64,000 bases of DNA from an uncultured Lachnospiraceae bacterium. GTDB lineage: Bacteria; Bacillota; Clostridia; Lachnospirales; Lachnospiraceae. This document shows, piece after piece, positions 16,337 to 25,682 of this stretch. Every line of letters starts with the position of its first letter. Position 1 is the stretch's first letter. The notes under the pieces were generated by a model. That model saw only the letters and a list, made by a program, of their open reading frames with translations. It searched no databases and was not told the DNA's origin. The stretch is from the NCBI GenBank assembly GCA_947650005.1, contig CANSTU010000007.1:1-64000 (forward strand). The letters run 5' to 3'. The position numbers and the translations under genes are program-made.

Positions 16337-18139
16337 CTACCGCATTTCATACACATAAACGGTATACGGAGAATCCCCATACCCGAATCCGCCCAGCAGT
16401 TCAAATCCGAGCTCTTGGGCATTGCTGATTTGAATCCGTGAGAACAGATATCTTCCGCCCAGCTCCCGGAACATCTCTCCGTCAATATACAGACGGTCGT
16501 CCGCTACCTCCATGGTACGCACCGGATTCCAAGTATTCTCCCCAGAGCCGGAGAACAGATAGGCTCTCGCTCCCCAGTCCCAAAAATAGTTGTCCCACTC
16601 CTCCACCTTCCTGGTAGCAGGCTCGATCATAGCGCCGAAACGCTCCTTGTATTCCTGCGGATAGAAACCCAGATAACCGTCCAGCGTGGCAATGCCGTTG
16701 TAGGAAAGGACGGCCGGATGAAATCCGTAGGCCGCAGCATACGCACCATCGTAGCCAATCTCCCGCTTGATCACGTTGAACAAGTCTTCCGAATAGAATT
16801 CCCTGAAATTCAAGTTTTCCACCTGGGTGTGTTTCACCAGACGATAGGCGTTGTAATAGCAGGTGCTGTAAAAATCGTTATACACCGCAGGGGTCAGTAC
16901 CACCACGCATAGCGCCACGAGGGTGAGTGCGCTGCCAATGGCCTTCCGATTCCTGTCATATAGGTATTTCACTGCCAAAAACAGCGCCGCATACCACAGA
17001 AAGGGGTTGAAAAACACCGTCCGGTTGAACTGAAAGCCCTTCAGGGGAGGAAGAAACCATTCAAACAGGTTCCGAAGCCCGCCCCAAAAGTAGAGCCCAT
17101 AGACCAGGCAGTTTGCTATGATAAAATAGAATACCAGGCAGAAGCCGTCAGTTAGTGCGCCTTTTTCTTTTTTCCACAGACGGCAATAGAGCCGATAAAG
17201 AAAAAAAAGCAGGCATACCGGCAGGACGAAACGGGTATGGGAAGGCTGGGCATGGAAAATTCCCAGGGCAAAGGCCTCCCAAACCGCTGCCAGGATCTGC
17301 GCCGCGTCATAGTTTCCTTCCACCATGGTGGAGCGCATAGTCACCACGTCCGAACACAGCATTTCATAGAATAGCCTGTATTCAAAGGCCACGTACCCTA
17401 AGGCCAACACAAACAGGGCGATCAAAAGCCGCATGTTTCGCACCCCGAAAAAGGAGCGAAGCTTTTTCCAAAGGCCCTTCGGAACATCCCTTCCAATCCG
17501 CCTCATTCTGCCGTAGTCCTGAATCCACAGGATCAAAACAGCCAAGGCCAGATAAGCCAAAAGGAAGAAACCGAAGTAGGAAAAATAGGAAAGAAGCGGA
17601 TAGAGGAACAGGAAGAAATAGTCAAGCCTGCTTTCTCCCCGGTAGATTCTGCGCAGCAGATAAATAGCCAGGGGGATGGACGAAAAAGCAATCCCGTAAG
17701 CTGGGAACAGAGGGCATAGCCCATAGATCAGGGCGCAGAGTGCAGCCGCAGGCTCATATTTTTTATAATCCGTTCCATACACATCCTTTGCCAGCAGCAA
17801 CACGGAAACCAGCGCCACCAGGATTTTCAGAAAATAGCCGCAAAGATAGGCCGCAAAGGGCGGCAATAGGAAGAAAAGGATATTGTACAGAGAGAATTCC
17901 GAACTCAGGCTGTTCCTGGTAATCCCTCCCAGAATGGGAACTGTCACAGCTTTCCCAAAAAAGGCGTCAGCATGCTTCATCGCCTGAAAATGTCCCATAA
18001 ACAGATCCAGGTTGTCATGCACCGCAATATAACTGCCCTCCCCGAAAAAAAGAAAGACCGCAGCCTCTCCCAGGATAACGGCCCCGATCAGATACCAATA
18101 CCATCCTTCTCTTATCTTCTGCATCCGTTCCTTCGCCAT
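16337..18139 (-). CDS. Polytopic membrane protein, DUF6044-like
   Basis: Integral membrane protein of about 600 residues with some ten to twelve hydrophobic segments in the first 410 residues (WYWYLIGAVILGEAAVFLFFGEG, ILFFLLPPFAAYLCGYFLKILVALVSVLLLAKDVYG) and a soluble C-terminal domain facing outward. The short Asp-containing loop after the first helix (SYIAVHDNLD) recalls GT-C type glycosyltransferases. It resembles DUF6044/YfhO-type proteins that decorate surface polymers; this is inferred from topology. ATG 18139, six bases after AAAGGA, is a better start than 18145. It is about 30 nt downstream of the Rrf2 gene and may be cotranscribed with it. Confidence 0.68.
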   Translation of the reverse strand: MAKERMQKIREGWYWYLIGAVILGEAAVFLFFGEGSYIAVHDNLDLFMGHFQAMKHADAFFGKAVTVPILGGITRNSLSSEFSLYNILFFLLPPFAAYLCGYFLKILVALVSVLLLAKDVYGTDYKKYEPAAALCALIYGLCPLFPAYGIAFSSIPLAIYLLRRIYRGESRLDYFFLFLYPLLSYFSYFGFFLLAYLALAVLILWIQDYGRMRRIGRDVPKGLWKKLRSFFGVRNMRLLIALFVLALGYVAFEYRLFYEMLCSDVVTMRSTMVEGNYDAAQILAAVWEAFALGIFHAQPSHTRFVLPVCLLFFLYRLYCRLWKKEKGALTDGFCLVFYFIIANCLVYGLYFWGGLRNLFEWFLPPLKGFQFNRTVFFNPFLWYAALFLAVKYLYDRNRKAIGSALTLVALCVVVLTPAVYNDFYSTCYYNAYRLVKHTQVENLNFREFYSEDLFNVIKREIGYDGAYAAAYGFHPAVLSYNGIATLDGYLGFYPQEYKERFGAMIEPATRKVEEWDNYFWDWGARAYLFSGSGENTWNPVRTMEVADDRLYIDGEMFRELGGRYLFSRIQISNAQELGFELLGGFGYGDSPYTVYVYEMR

Positions 18140-18174
18140 ATCCATTCCTTTCTATGCAACAAGGCGGCCGTAAC

Positions 18175-18621
18175 TCACATCGCGCCGTCCGCCGGATCCG
18201 TCCGCTCCTTATGCCGTCTGGCCAGATCAGCTATGGTAACGCCGTCCACCACGCCGTCTATGGCCTCTGCCAGGCGTTTCCAAATCTCCATCGTCTCGCA
18301 GGTATCCTGTCTCACACACTCCTGCCCTTCCTCGCATGGCTCCAGACAGGGCGCAGGATTCAAAGAGCCTTCCGTCAAACGGAGGATCTGCCCCACCGTA
18401 TATTCAGAAGGATCCCTGGCAAGCCGATAACCGCCTTGGGCGCCTCTTGTGCTACGCACAAAACCCGCCCTGTTCAATACGGCGATGATCTGTTCCAGAT
18501 ATTTTTCGGAGATTCCCTGCCTGTCCGCGATCTGCTTCACCTTAACATATGCTCCAGCATCATTGACCGCCAGATCCAGCATCACCCGGACCGCATATCT
18601 TCCCTTCGTCGAAATTCTCAT
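18175..18621 (-). CDS. Rrf2-family transcriptional regulator
   Basis: A 148-residue winged-helix regulator of the Rrf2 family (CymR/IscR relatives). It starts with the family signature MRISTKGRYAVRVMLDLAVND; the recognition region is VKQIADRQGISEKYLEQIIAVLNRAGFVRSTRGAQGGYRLAR. A C-terminal cluster of four cysteines (CLEPCEEGQECVRQDTC) could bind an Fe-S cluster or sense redox, as in IscR, whereas CymR senses O-acetylserine through CysK. Its place directly after metQ in a cysK-met block makes a CymR-like role in cysteine supply plausible. ATG 18621 matches the family N-terminus; the track start 18654 does not. Confidence 0.87.
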   Translation of the reverse strand: MRISTKGRYAVRVMLDLAVNDAGAYVKVKQIADRQGISEKYLEQIIAVLNRAGFVRSTRGAQGGYRLARDPSEYTVGQILRLTEGSLNPAPCLEPCEEGQECVRQDTCETMEIWKRLAEAIDGVVDGVTIADLARRHKERTDPADGAM

Positions 18622-18795
18622 GGCACCCATATCGCTTCCCCATGCCAGGCGCATCCTTATTGGACGCTGCGCTGTTAATCCCTTGTATTCGTTTCCACAC
18701 CCGTACGACCCGGAAGCAGAAAATCCGGGCTGCGAAGAACGCGCCCGGTATTTTCACATCCAGGGACAATGTTTGTCCTTTCCCGTTTTCTATGG

Positions 18796-19728
18796 TCAAT
18801 CTTCAAAAGGGACCACAGAACCCTGGTAGGTATCGTTGATAAACTTCTTGATTTCGTCGGACTTAAGCGCTTCCACCAGCGCTTTCACCCCTTCGTTGTT
18901 TTCATTTCCCTCTTTGACTGCAATCACGTTCACATAGGTCTGGATCGCATCGGAATCAGAGGTCTCCACCGCGAGCGCATCCGTGGCCGCGTTCAGGCCG
19001 GCTTCCAAGGCATAGTTGCCGTTGATCACCGCAAAATCGAAATCCGGAAGGCTTCTGGGAATCTGCGCCGCCTCCAATTCCACAAACTTGATGTTGTGGG
19101 GATTCTCTTTGATATCGTTTATGGTGGCCGTCATGCCCGCCCCGTCGTTCAGCGTGATCAGGCCCTGTTCCTGCAACAGAAGAAGCGCCCTCGCTTCGTT
19201 GGTGGTATCGTTGGGCACTGCCACCTCCGCGCCGTCTTCAATGGCCGACAGGTCGGATAGTTTCCCTGGATAAATGCCGATGGGCTCGTAATGGATGCCG
19301 CCCGCATTTACTAGATGGGTCCCCTTTTCCTCATTAAAGCTGTCCATATATGCGATGTGCTGGAAGTAGTTGGCGTCCATGTCTCCGCCTTCCACCACCT
19401 CATTGGGCTGCACATAGTCTGTAAACTCCGTTACTTCCAGTTCCCATCCCTTGTCTGCCAGCAGAGGCTTCGCCTGTTCCAGGATCTCCGCATGGGGTAC
19501 GCTGGTGGCGGCAACGGTAATCTTTCCTTTCCTTTCTACCGCTTCTTCCTCCCCCGCATCCGCGCTCTCGGCGGGCGCCTCGGATTCCTCCTCGGTCTGC
19601 TCAGGAGCCGCTTCATCGCTCTGCGCAGGCGCGGACGTCTTAGAAGAACCACAACCCGCGAGAAGCCCCGCCGTAAGTACTGCGGCAAGAATGAGTGACA
19701 CTGTTTTGCTTTTCATAATAATAACCAT
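18796..19728 (-). CDS. metQ: Methionine/cystine ABC transporter substrate-binding lipoprotein
   Basis: NlpA/MetQ family lipoprotein of 310 residues that delivers D/L-methionine or a related sulfur amino acid to MetNI. A signal peptide ends in the lipobox LLAGC (Cys26), followed by an acidic Glu/Ala-rich linker (about 30-62). The binding domain follows with ITVAATSVPHAEILEQAKPLL, DANYFQHIAYMDSFN and VAVPNDTTNEARALLLLQEQGLI. Either ATG 19728 or ATG 19716 may start it; GGAAAGG lies close to the first. A 22-codon upstream ORF with a strong ribosome site lies between it and metI. Confidence 0.93.
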   Translation of the reverse strand: MVIIMKSKTVSLILAAVLTAGLLAGCGSSKTSAPAQSDEAAPEQTEEESEAPAESADAGEEEAVERKGKITVAATSVPHAEILEQAKPLLADKGWELEVTEFTDYVQPNEVVEGGDMDANYFQHIAYMDSFNEEKGTHLVNAGGIHYEPIGIYPGKLSDLSAIEDGAEVAVPNDTTNEARALLLLQEQGLITLNDGAGMTATINDIKENPHNIKFVELEAAQIPRSLPDFDFAVINGNYALEAGLNAATDALAVETSDSDAIQTYVNVIAVKEGNENNEGVKALVEALKSDEIKKFINDTYQGSVVPFED

Positions 19729-19749
19729 GCCTTTCCGTAACCTGAGGAC

Positions 19750-19818
19750 TTAATTGCGAACGTAGTACGCTATGCCGCAGGCACAAATTGCGTGAGAAAA
19801 ATCTGTGATTTTTCTCAT
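19750..19818 (-). CDS. Possible 22-residue leader peptide before metQ
   Basis: ATG 19818 follows a strong ribosome site (GGAGGAGGATA). The ORF begins MRKITDFSHAICACG and stops 21 nt before metQ. The first codons sit in a hairpin (GAGAAAAATC/GATTTTTCTC). The uORF before the MATE gene is the same length and shares DFS with Cys residues, and a third ORF contains FSHAICA. It may be a real regulatory peptide or only a by-product of a repeated nucleotide element. Confidence 0.4.
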   Translation of the reverse strand: MRKITDFSHAICACGIAYYVRN

Positions 19819-19860
19819 TATCCTCCTCCGTTTCATCTGCCGCCTTTTAGCGGCATGATA
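19819..19860 (-). repeat. Leader hairpin-SD unit between metI and metQ
   Basis: On the minus strand: GATATCATGCCGCTAAAAGGCGGC, then AGATGAAACGGAGGAGG. The hairpin GCCGCTAAAAGGCGGC is followed by AGATG as in the main leader family. It serves the small ORF at 19750-19818. Confidence 0.55.
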
Positions 19861-19973
19861 TCCGAAATTGGCAGGCTGCAGGCCTCCCAATCTCCGATCT
19901 ATGAATCATCCGGCCCGAATTTCTGCGAATATCTTTTTCCCATTCCGGCCGGTAATCCGCCTCAGTCCTGCCG

Positions 19974-20639
19974 TCAGCCGGTGATCCGCTTATCCAGCCT
20001 TCTCGCCAGGCGCATACATATGGCCTGCATAATCTGTACCAGCGCCACCAAGAGCACCACAGTTACCATCATAATATCCACCTGGTATCGGTTATATCCG
20101 TATCGGATGGCGATATCTCCCAATCCGCCTCCTCCCACCGCTCCTGCCATGGCGGAATAGCCCAGGATGGTGCCCAGCGCAATGGCCAGATTCGATAGCA
20201 GGGAGGAACGGGCTTCCAACAGCATCACCTTGAGCACGATGGTGGGAATCCCTGCCCCCATGCTCTGCGCTGCTTCGATCACGCCCTTATCCACCTCCAG
20301 AAGGGAGGATTCCACCAGCCTGGCGATAAAAGGCGCTGCCGCCAGGGTTAACGGAACGATGGTGGCGCTGGGACCATAGCTTTTCCCAACGATCGCCCGG
20401 GTAAGGGGAATCACCAAAATCAGAAGAATCAGGAAGGGAATGCTGCGCATCACATTCACGACCATATCCAGAATGCGGTACAGCACACCGTTGGGCCGCA
20501 GTCCCTCTTTCCCGGAAACCACCAGGGCTACCCCGGCCGGAAGGCCGATCACATAGGCCAGCAGAGTGGAAACCAGCGTCATATAAACCGTGGCAAAAAT
20601 GCCTTCCACTATCATCATAATCGTTGCACTATTCCACAT
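19974..20639 (-). CDS. metI: Methionine ABC transporter permease
   Basis: Membrane subunit of the MetNIQ importer, 221 residues with five hydrophobic segments. The EAA loop that contacts MetN reads EAAQSMGAGIPTIVLKVMLLEA. Further family features are SIPFLILLILVIPLTRAIVG and the C-terminal LGDIAIRYGYNRYQVDIM. Its start overlaps the end of metN by 11 nt, so the two are translationally coupled. Confidence 0.95.
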   Translation of the reverse strand: MWNSATIMMIVEGIFATVYMTLVSTLLAYVIGLPAGVALVVSGKEGLRPNGVLYRILDMVVNVMRSIPFLILLILVIPLTRAIVGKSYGPSATIVPLTLAAAPFIARLVESSLLEVDKGVIEAAQSMGAGIPTIVLKVMLLEARSSLLSNLAIALGTILGYSAMAGAVGGGGLGDIAIRYGYNRYQVDIMMVTVVLLVALVQIMQAICMRLARRLDKRITG

Positions 20640-21642
20640 AATCGTCCAGCTCCTCCACCGTAAGTTTTCTTTCCTTTAGATATCGGATCATCCGTTCCGC
20701 CGTCTGGATATCCTCCGGAAGCTGCAGGACCATCTGCCCTCTGGCAATGCCGCCCACATCCTGGGTATCCGCCAGCAGGATGTTCACAGGCGCTTTACAC
20801 TCCAGCACCATATTGGCGATCACCGGCTCAAAGGAAGAATTCTCCGTGAACACGATACGCACGCAACGCCTGCTGTGCATCCGCGCTATGCCTCTCTCCC
20901 CCTGGAAAACGAGCTTTCTGGCTGCCTTGGACTTCGGCCTGGAAAACACCTCTTCCACCGTACCCTTCTCCGCAAGATTGCCGCTGTCAATGATGGCTAC
21001 ATGGCTGCAGATCTCTTGTACCACGCCCATCTCATGAGTGATAATGACGATGGTAATGCCATATTTCCGATTGATTTCTTTTAACAGTTCCAGGATGGAA
21101 CGAGTGGTGGTAGGATCCAAAGCGCTCGTGGCTTCATCGCACAGAAGGATCCGGGGATTCATGGCCAGAGAACGGGCGATCGCCACCCGTTGCTTCTGGC
21201 CGCCGGAAAGCTGGGACGGATAGGCATCCGCCTTCTCCGAAAGGCCGACAACCTTCAGAAACTCCCTGGCCTCCTGCCTGGCCTCTTTCTTCTTCTTTCC
21301 AAGGATCTCCAAGGAAAAACACACATTGTCCAAAACCGTCCGCTGCATCAGCAGATTAAAATGTTGGAAAATCATGGCCACGCTGTTGCGCACCTTCCGA
21401 AGTTCCCTGTCGCTGCATTCGGACAGTTCTACCCCATCGATGCAGACGGTGCCCTCCGTGGGCCTCTCCAGGAAATTCAGGCAGCGCACCAACGTACTCT
21501 TTCCCGCACCCGACATACCGATAATGCCGTAAATATCCCCTTTATGCACGTCCAAGCTGATATCCTTCAGCGCTTCCACCTGTCCGTCCCTGGTCTGGAA
21601 AGTTTTCGTTACATGTCGAATCTGTATCACAGGCGTTTCCAT
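20629..21642 (-). CDS. metN: Methionine ABC transporter ATP-binding protein
   Basis: ATPase subunit of MetNIQ, about 337 residues. Walker [10 protein letters not shown], signature [15 protein letters not shown], Walker [14 protein letters not shown] and switch His in IITHEMGVV are intact. The C-terminal NIL domain (about residues 255-337, ending [25 protein letters not shown]) is the regulatory methionine-binding domain of this family, so uptake should be inhibited by intracellular methionine. ATG 21642 ([15 protein letters not shown]) matches the family start better than 21660. It lies some 260 nt downstream of cysK. Confidence 0.95.
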   Translation of the reverse strand: METPVIQIRHVTKTFQTRDGQVEALKDISLDVHKGDIYGIIGMSGAGKSTLVRCLNFLERPTEGTVCIDGVELSECSDRELRKVRNSVAMIFQHFNLLMQRTVLDNVCFSLEILGKKKKEARQEAREFLKVVGLSEKADAYPSQLSGGQKQRVAIARSLAMNPRILLCDEATSALDPTTTRSILELLKEINRKYGITIVIITHEMGVVQEICSHVAIIDSGNLAEKGTVEEVFSRPKSKAARKLVFQGERGIARMHSRRCVRIVFTENSSFEPVIANMVLECKAPVNILLADTQDVGGIARGQMVLQLPEDIQTAERMIRYLKERKLTVEELDDYVE

Positions 21643-21680
21643 CTTCGTCCGTTCCCCCATCGCCGCTTTAACGGGTTTCC
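21643..21680 (-). repeat. Short leader hairpin before metN
   Basis: On the minus strand: CCCGTTAAAGCGG followed by CGATGGGGGAACGGACGAAG and ATG. It resembles the hairpin and GATGGGNG part of the leader repeat. Confidence 0.45.
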
Positions 21681-21905
21681 CTTTTTCTCACAATGTCCGC
21701 CTTGTGCGGACACCTGTTTTTATCTCTTTTCTACGAACTGCCCAATAAGAACCAGGCTTTTCAATTTTTTTACACGTTTTCTATCATATCATACTTTTCT
21801 TCTGTCTGCAAACAGGAAACAAACTTTCTTAAAAACCATTTTCTGTTCCAAAGTCATTTCCTCAGGATCTCTTCCTCATAGGCCCGGCGTCCGCTTTCGT
21901 GAATC

Positions 21906-22847
21906 CTAACATTCCTCATCGTACAGAGGCGTGGACAGATAACGGTCCCCGGAATCGGGCAAAAGCGCCACAATAACTTTTCCCTTATTTTCCGCCCTTC
22001 CCGCCAACAGGGTAGCGGCATACAGCGCCGCTCCGGAAGTGATGCCGGTGAGGATTCCCTCCCGTTTCGCCAATTCCCGGCCCGTACGGAAGGCATCCTC
22101 ATTTTCCACGGCGATGATCTCATCATATATTTCCGTATCCAGGATAGACGGTATAAAGCCTGCGCCGATCCCCTGAAGGCCATGGGCTCCCGGCTGGCCG
22201 CCGGAAAGCACCGGCGAAGCGGCGGGTTCTACAGCCACCACCCGGACTGAGGGATTCTTTTCCTTTAAATAGCTTCCAACCCCCGTAATGGTTCCTCCCG
22301 TCCCCACGCCGGCCACAAAGATATCCACCTTTCCGTCCGTATCCTCCCAGATCTCAGGGCCCGTGGACTTTCTGTGTGCCTTGGCATTGGAGGGATTGTC
22401 AAACTGTCCCGGAAGAAAAGATCCCGAAATTTCTCTATTCAGCTCCTCTGCCCTGGCAATAGCGCCTTTCATCCCCTCAGCCCCCGGTGTAAGGACGATC
22501 TGCGCGCCATATGCCTTTAACAGTTTCCGGCGCTCCATACTCATGGTTTCCGGCAGGGTCAGAATGGTCCGATACCCCCTTGCAGCCGCAATGGCTGCCA
22601 GCCCTATGCCCGTATTTCCGCTGGTGGGCTCGATAATCGTCGCCCCCGGCTTCAGCAGGCCGGCTTCCTCCGCATCCAGAATCATCTGCAGGGCTGCCCT
22701 GTCCTTCACGCTTCCCGCAGGATTCAGATATTCCAGTTTCAGCAATATAACGGCATCCCTAATTCCCGCCGCCTTTTCATAATTCACAGGCTCCAAAAGC
22801 GGTGTTTTTCCGATCAGCTCCCACACGCTCTTTTTCAACTTCGCCAT
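21906..22847 (-). CDS. cysK: Cysteine synthase (O-acetylserine sulfhydrylase)
   Basis: PLP enzyme that makes cysteine from O-acetylserine and sulfide; 313 residues. The PLP lysine is in [11 protein letters not shown] (about residue 46); the substrate loop is [12 protein letters not shown], the phosphate loop [12 protein letters not shown], and the C-terminal PLP-ring contact is in [12 protein letters not shown]. The start [17 protein letters not shown] at 22847 follows a leader hairpin with GGGAGCGA; the track start at 22877 lies inside that leader. It has a strong promoter with a palindromic site and leads into metNIQ and an Rrf2 regulator, a typical sulfur-amino-acid regulon. Confidence 0.95.
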   Translation of the reverse strand: MAKLKKSVWELIGKTPLLEPVNYEKAAGIRDAVILLKLEYLNPAGSVKDRAALQMILDAEEAGLLKPGATIIEPTSGNTGIGLAAIAAARGYRTILTLPETMSMERRKLLKAYGAQIVLTPGAEGMKGAIARAEELNREISGSFLPGQFDNPSNAKAHRKSTGPEIWEDTDGKVDIFVAGVGTGGTITGVGSYLKEKNPSVRVVAVEPAASPVLSGGQPGAHGLQGIGAGFIPSILDTEIYDEIIAVENEDAFRTGRELAKREGILTGITSGAALYAATLLAGRAENKGKVIVALLPDSGDRYLSTPLYDEEC

Positions 22848-22882
22848 ATTCGCTCCCATCTGCGTTTTTATGCGCATTTATT
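22848..22882 (-). repeat. Leader hairpin-SD unit before cysK
   Basis: On the minus strand: TGCGCATAAAAACGCAGATGG continues as GAGCGAAT and ATG. The stem TGCG/CGCA and the CAGATGGGAG end match the leader repeat. Confidence 0.6.
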
Positions 22883-22896
22883 TCCTTTTTTCTATT

Positions 22897-22913
22897 CATA
22901 CTATTTCAGTATG
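22897..22913. promoter_or_regulatory. Palindromic operator-like site before cysK
   Basis: CATACTATTTCAGTATG is a 6-5-6 perfect palindrome just downstream of the -10 box, well placed for a repressor such as the Rrf2 protein at 18175. Confidence 0.55.
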
Positions 22914-22927
22914 ATTATTTTGAATCG

Positions 22928-22956
22928 AATATACACCCATTCCCTTTTCCTGTCAA
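22928..22956 (-). promoter_or_regulatory. Promoter of cysK
   Basis: TTGACA (22956-22951), exact 17-bp spacer, TATATT (22933-22928) on the minus strand. Confidence 0.8.
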
Positions 22957-23104
22957 GAGGCCAATCGGCACATTCGGGCGTCTGCCATACGCTGTCCTTC
23001 CGCCTTTCTCTGAATCAGGAACGGATAACCTCTGTGGTGTAAAACCGGATTTCCAATGCTTTGGCGCATTTATTCTTCCTCCCTTGCACCGAGGAACTGG
23101 GCGA

Positions 23105-24409
23105 TCAGTACCGTAAAGCCGCCCTGGCCGCCCCCGCCGCTGCTTCTTCCTGCGTTTCTCCGATAACCACCTTCATGCCAAATCGGCCGGCCACTTCCTG
23201 CGCCAGAAGCGGATTCTTTCTGATTCCGTTTCCGCTGGCCACGATCTCCTGTTTTCCCTTCCTGATTTCAGCTGGGAAACGCTCATACAGCCGGTACAGC
23301 TCATCCGCCATTCCCCGCACATAGGCTCGAATTAGATCCGCAGGATGGAACGTATCGAAGGTCAAGCCATTCATCCCTCCCAATTCCCCGGTATTTTCCG
23401 CTCCGTCTCCCCGCTCTCCGTACAGAAGCGGTCGGATCCGCAGCGCGGTATCCCTTTTCCCACCTCCCAGCCGCGCCATGGTTTCGTAAGCGTTGACCCG
23501 TTCCCCGGTAAAGGCCTCCACCGTTTCCTCAAAAAAAGCCGCAAGCCTCTCATACACCTTCCCGCCGTTCAGAGAAGCGCCCACGTAGAGATAGCCGCTT
23601 CCGAAAAACGGCCTGATCTCCACGCCCTGTGCGGGCATCAAGCGGCTGTCAAATACGGAAACCTGGGATCCCGTGCCCACGTTAATGCTCACCTGCTCCT
23701 CCGGACGATCGACTGCGCCGTAGAAACTGGCCTGATTATCACCGACGGCACAGCAAACCGGAACGCCCTCCCAATCTCCTGCACGTTCTCCCTTTCGGCT
23801 TAATTCGGGATAAAAGCCCACGTCCACACCGGTGCGCGCCAATCTATCCAGGACAAAGCCCCCTTTTCCCAAATCGAATCCGCCAAATCCTGCCGCCATG
23901 GATTCCTCCACCAGCGGCGCTTTCCTTCCGGTCAGCCGCATGGCCACATAGTCTCCGATTCCCGCAAACCGTTCTGCCCCTTCCGGAATCCGCCCTTTTT
24001 TCCCTAGATAAAAATGGGTCACCGTCCCATATCCGGAATACAGGGGCAGCCCGGTGTGCAGACGCAGGAAGGCTTCATAGCTCATGCCGTCCCCCATATG
24101 CTCTTTTCCCTTTTCATCTTTCCACGTATACAGCGGCGAGACCGCCCGCCCCTCCCCATCTATGTATACAATCCCATGCATCTGGCTGGAGATACCAACA
24201 GCATCGATCCGCGACGCCCCAAAGCCCTTCTGCTCCGCCTCCGCCAGCATGTCCATCACTTTATCGATAATCGCCTCCGGATCCTGCTCAAACGTCCCGT
24301 CCAAAAAGGTGTTCTGCCTGTTCGTCACAAAGGGAAGTCCCTCCGCCCCTTCTTCATATCCTGCCATACATATGGAAGTGGTTCCTATATCGATTCCCAA
24401 AGCCCTCAT
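23105..24409 (-). CDS. FGGY-family carbohydrate kinase (sedoheptulokinase-like)
   Basis: Cytoplasmic sugar kinase of about 434 residues with the two actin-like FGGY domains. The N-terminal phosphate loop is GIDIGTTSICMAGY, the substrate region VGISSQMHGIVYID, and the catalytic Asp is in CCAVGDNQASFYGAV. The second adenosine/phosphate part reads SINVGTGSQVSVF and VASGNGIRKNPLLAQEVA. The GTGSQ variant and overall spacing recall sedoheptulokinase (SHPK) rather than xylulokinase or glycerol kinase, but the substrate is not certain. MRALGID at 24409 after GGGAGGAAGAT is the likely start. Confidence 0.85.
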   Translation of the reverse strand: MRALGIDIGTTSICMAGYEEGAEGLPFVTNRQNTFLDGTFEQDPEAIIDKVMDMLAEAEQKGFGASRIDAVGISSQMHGIVYIDGEGRAVSPLYTWKDEKGKEHMGDGMSYEAFLRLHTGLPLYSGYGTVTHFYLGKKGRIPEGAERFAGIGDYVAMRLTGRKAPLVEESMAAGFGGFDLGKGGFVLDRLARTGVDVGFYPELSRKGERAGDWEGVPVCCAVGDNQASFYGAVDRPEEQVSINVGTGSQVSVFDSRLMPAQGVEIRPFFGSGYLYVGASLNGGKVYERLAAFFEETVEAFTGERVNAYETMARLGGGKRDTALRIRPLLYGERGDGAENTGELGGMNGLTFDTFHPADLIRAYVRGMADELYRLYERFPAEIRKGKQEIVASGNGIRKNPLLAQEVAGRFGMKVVIGETQEEAAAGAARAALRY

Positions 24410-24673
24410 ATCTTCCTCCCACATAATCGTATATCAAATCCTGCCGCGCTGCACGCTTTCACGTCGGCTTGTCACGCTCCTTATCGTATCATAAAACGGC
24501 AGACTTGTCATCTTTCAGGGCAGCAACGATTGAAGCGGTGTTCCCCGTAGCCCCTATCTTTATCGGTGTACAAACCACCGCCCTTCTGCTATAATTGGGA
24601 AAACACCGATACATGCCAGGCCACGGCCGCTGTTATGACGCCGTGGCCGGCCGGGACGCAGAAAGGCGGCATT

Positions 24674-25621
24674 ATGGACAGTCTGAATAGAAAAAAAAGA
24701 GCGGTCGTTTCCCTGGGCCACCAGGCTCTGGGCTATACCACCACGGAACAATGGGATGCGGTCAAAACCACGGCAAAAGCGCTTGCCGATCTGGTGGAAG
24801 CGGGCTATCAGCTCACCATCACGCACAGCAACGGCCCCCAGGTGAGCATGATACATAAGGCTATGACGGAGCTGCGCCGGGTTTATATCGATTATACGCC
24901 CGCTCCCATGTGCGTATGCAATGCCATGAGCCAGGGCTATGTGGGCTATGATATCCAGAATTCCCTGCGGGCCGAACTGCTCAGCCGCGGCATCTCTACA
25001 CCGGTGAGTGCCATTCTCACACAAGTGACCGTGGATCCCTATGACGAAGCATTCTATGAACCCACCAAGCGTATCGGCCGCCATATGTCGGTCGAGGACG
25101 CTGAAATTGAACTGAAAAAGGGAAACTATGTAGTGGAAGAACCTGGGAAAGGATTCCGGCGCATCGTAGCCGCTCCCAAGCCCATTGACATCCTGGAAAT
25201 CGAGGCCATCCGCACCTTGGCCGAAGCCGATCAGGTTGTCATTGCCTGCGGCGGGGGAGGCATCCCTGTCATCCCGCAGGAACATGCCCTAAAAGGCGCC
25301 TCCGCCGTTATCGAAAAGGATTGCATCGCAGGAAAGCTGGCCATCGATTTGCAGGCCGATTCTCTCATGATCCTCACGGGTGTGAAGCAGGTTTATAAGG
25401 ACTACCGAAAGGAAACGGAAGCTCCCATACGTTCCATGACCGTATCCCAGGCCAGGGCCTATGCGCAGGACGGACAATTTGAGCCGGGAACCATGCTTCC
25501 TAAAATCGAAGCAGCCATCTCCTATCTGGAGGCAGTGCCCTCCGGGGATGTGCTGATCACCTCCTTGGACTGCGTGTCGGACGCCATCCTCCACAGGATG
25601 GGGACGCGGATTACGCCATAA
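24674..25621 (+). CDS. Carbamate kinase-like protein (variant GHQA loop)
   Basis: Amino acid kinase family protein of 315 residues related to carbamate kinase, which makes ATP from carbamoyl phosphate. Conserved parts are THSNGPQVSMI, GGGGIPV, ASAVIEKDCIAGKLA, ILTGV and GTMLPKIEAAISYLE. The N-terminal phosphate-binding motif, normally ALGGNAL, reads SLGHQALG: the second Gly and the Asn are replaced by His-Gln. This may define a subfamily with another carboxyl or carbamoyl substrate. ATG 24674 (MDSLNRKKRAVVSLG) is the natural start; the track ORF extends 36 codons upstream into the promoter region. The HAD gene follows by 61 nt. Confidence 0.82.
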   Translation: MDSLNRKKRAVVSLGHQALGYTTTEQWDAVKTTAKALADLVEAGYQLTITHSNGPQVSMIHKAMTELRRVYIDYTPAPMCVCNAMSQGYVGYDIQNSLRAELLSRGISTPVSAILTQVTVDPYDEAFYEPTKRIGRHMSVEDAEIELKKGNYVVEEPGKGFRRIVAAPKPIDILEIEAIRTLAEADQVVIACGGGGIPVIPQEHALKGASAVIEKDCIAGKLAIDLQADSLMILTGVKQVYKDYRKETEAPIRSMTVSQARAYAQDGQFEPGTMLPKIEAAISYLEAVPSGDVLITSLDCVSDAILHRMGTRITP

Positions 25622-25682
25622 ACTCGGCCGCTTGTATTGTTGGCATGGATGGAAGCGCTTGCGTAGCGGAATGAGAGGAAAT

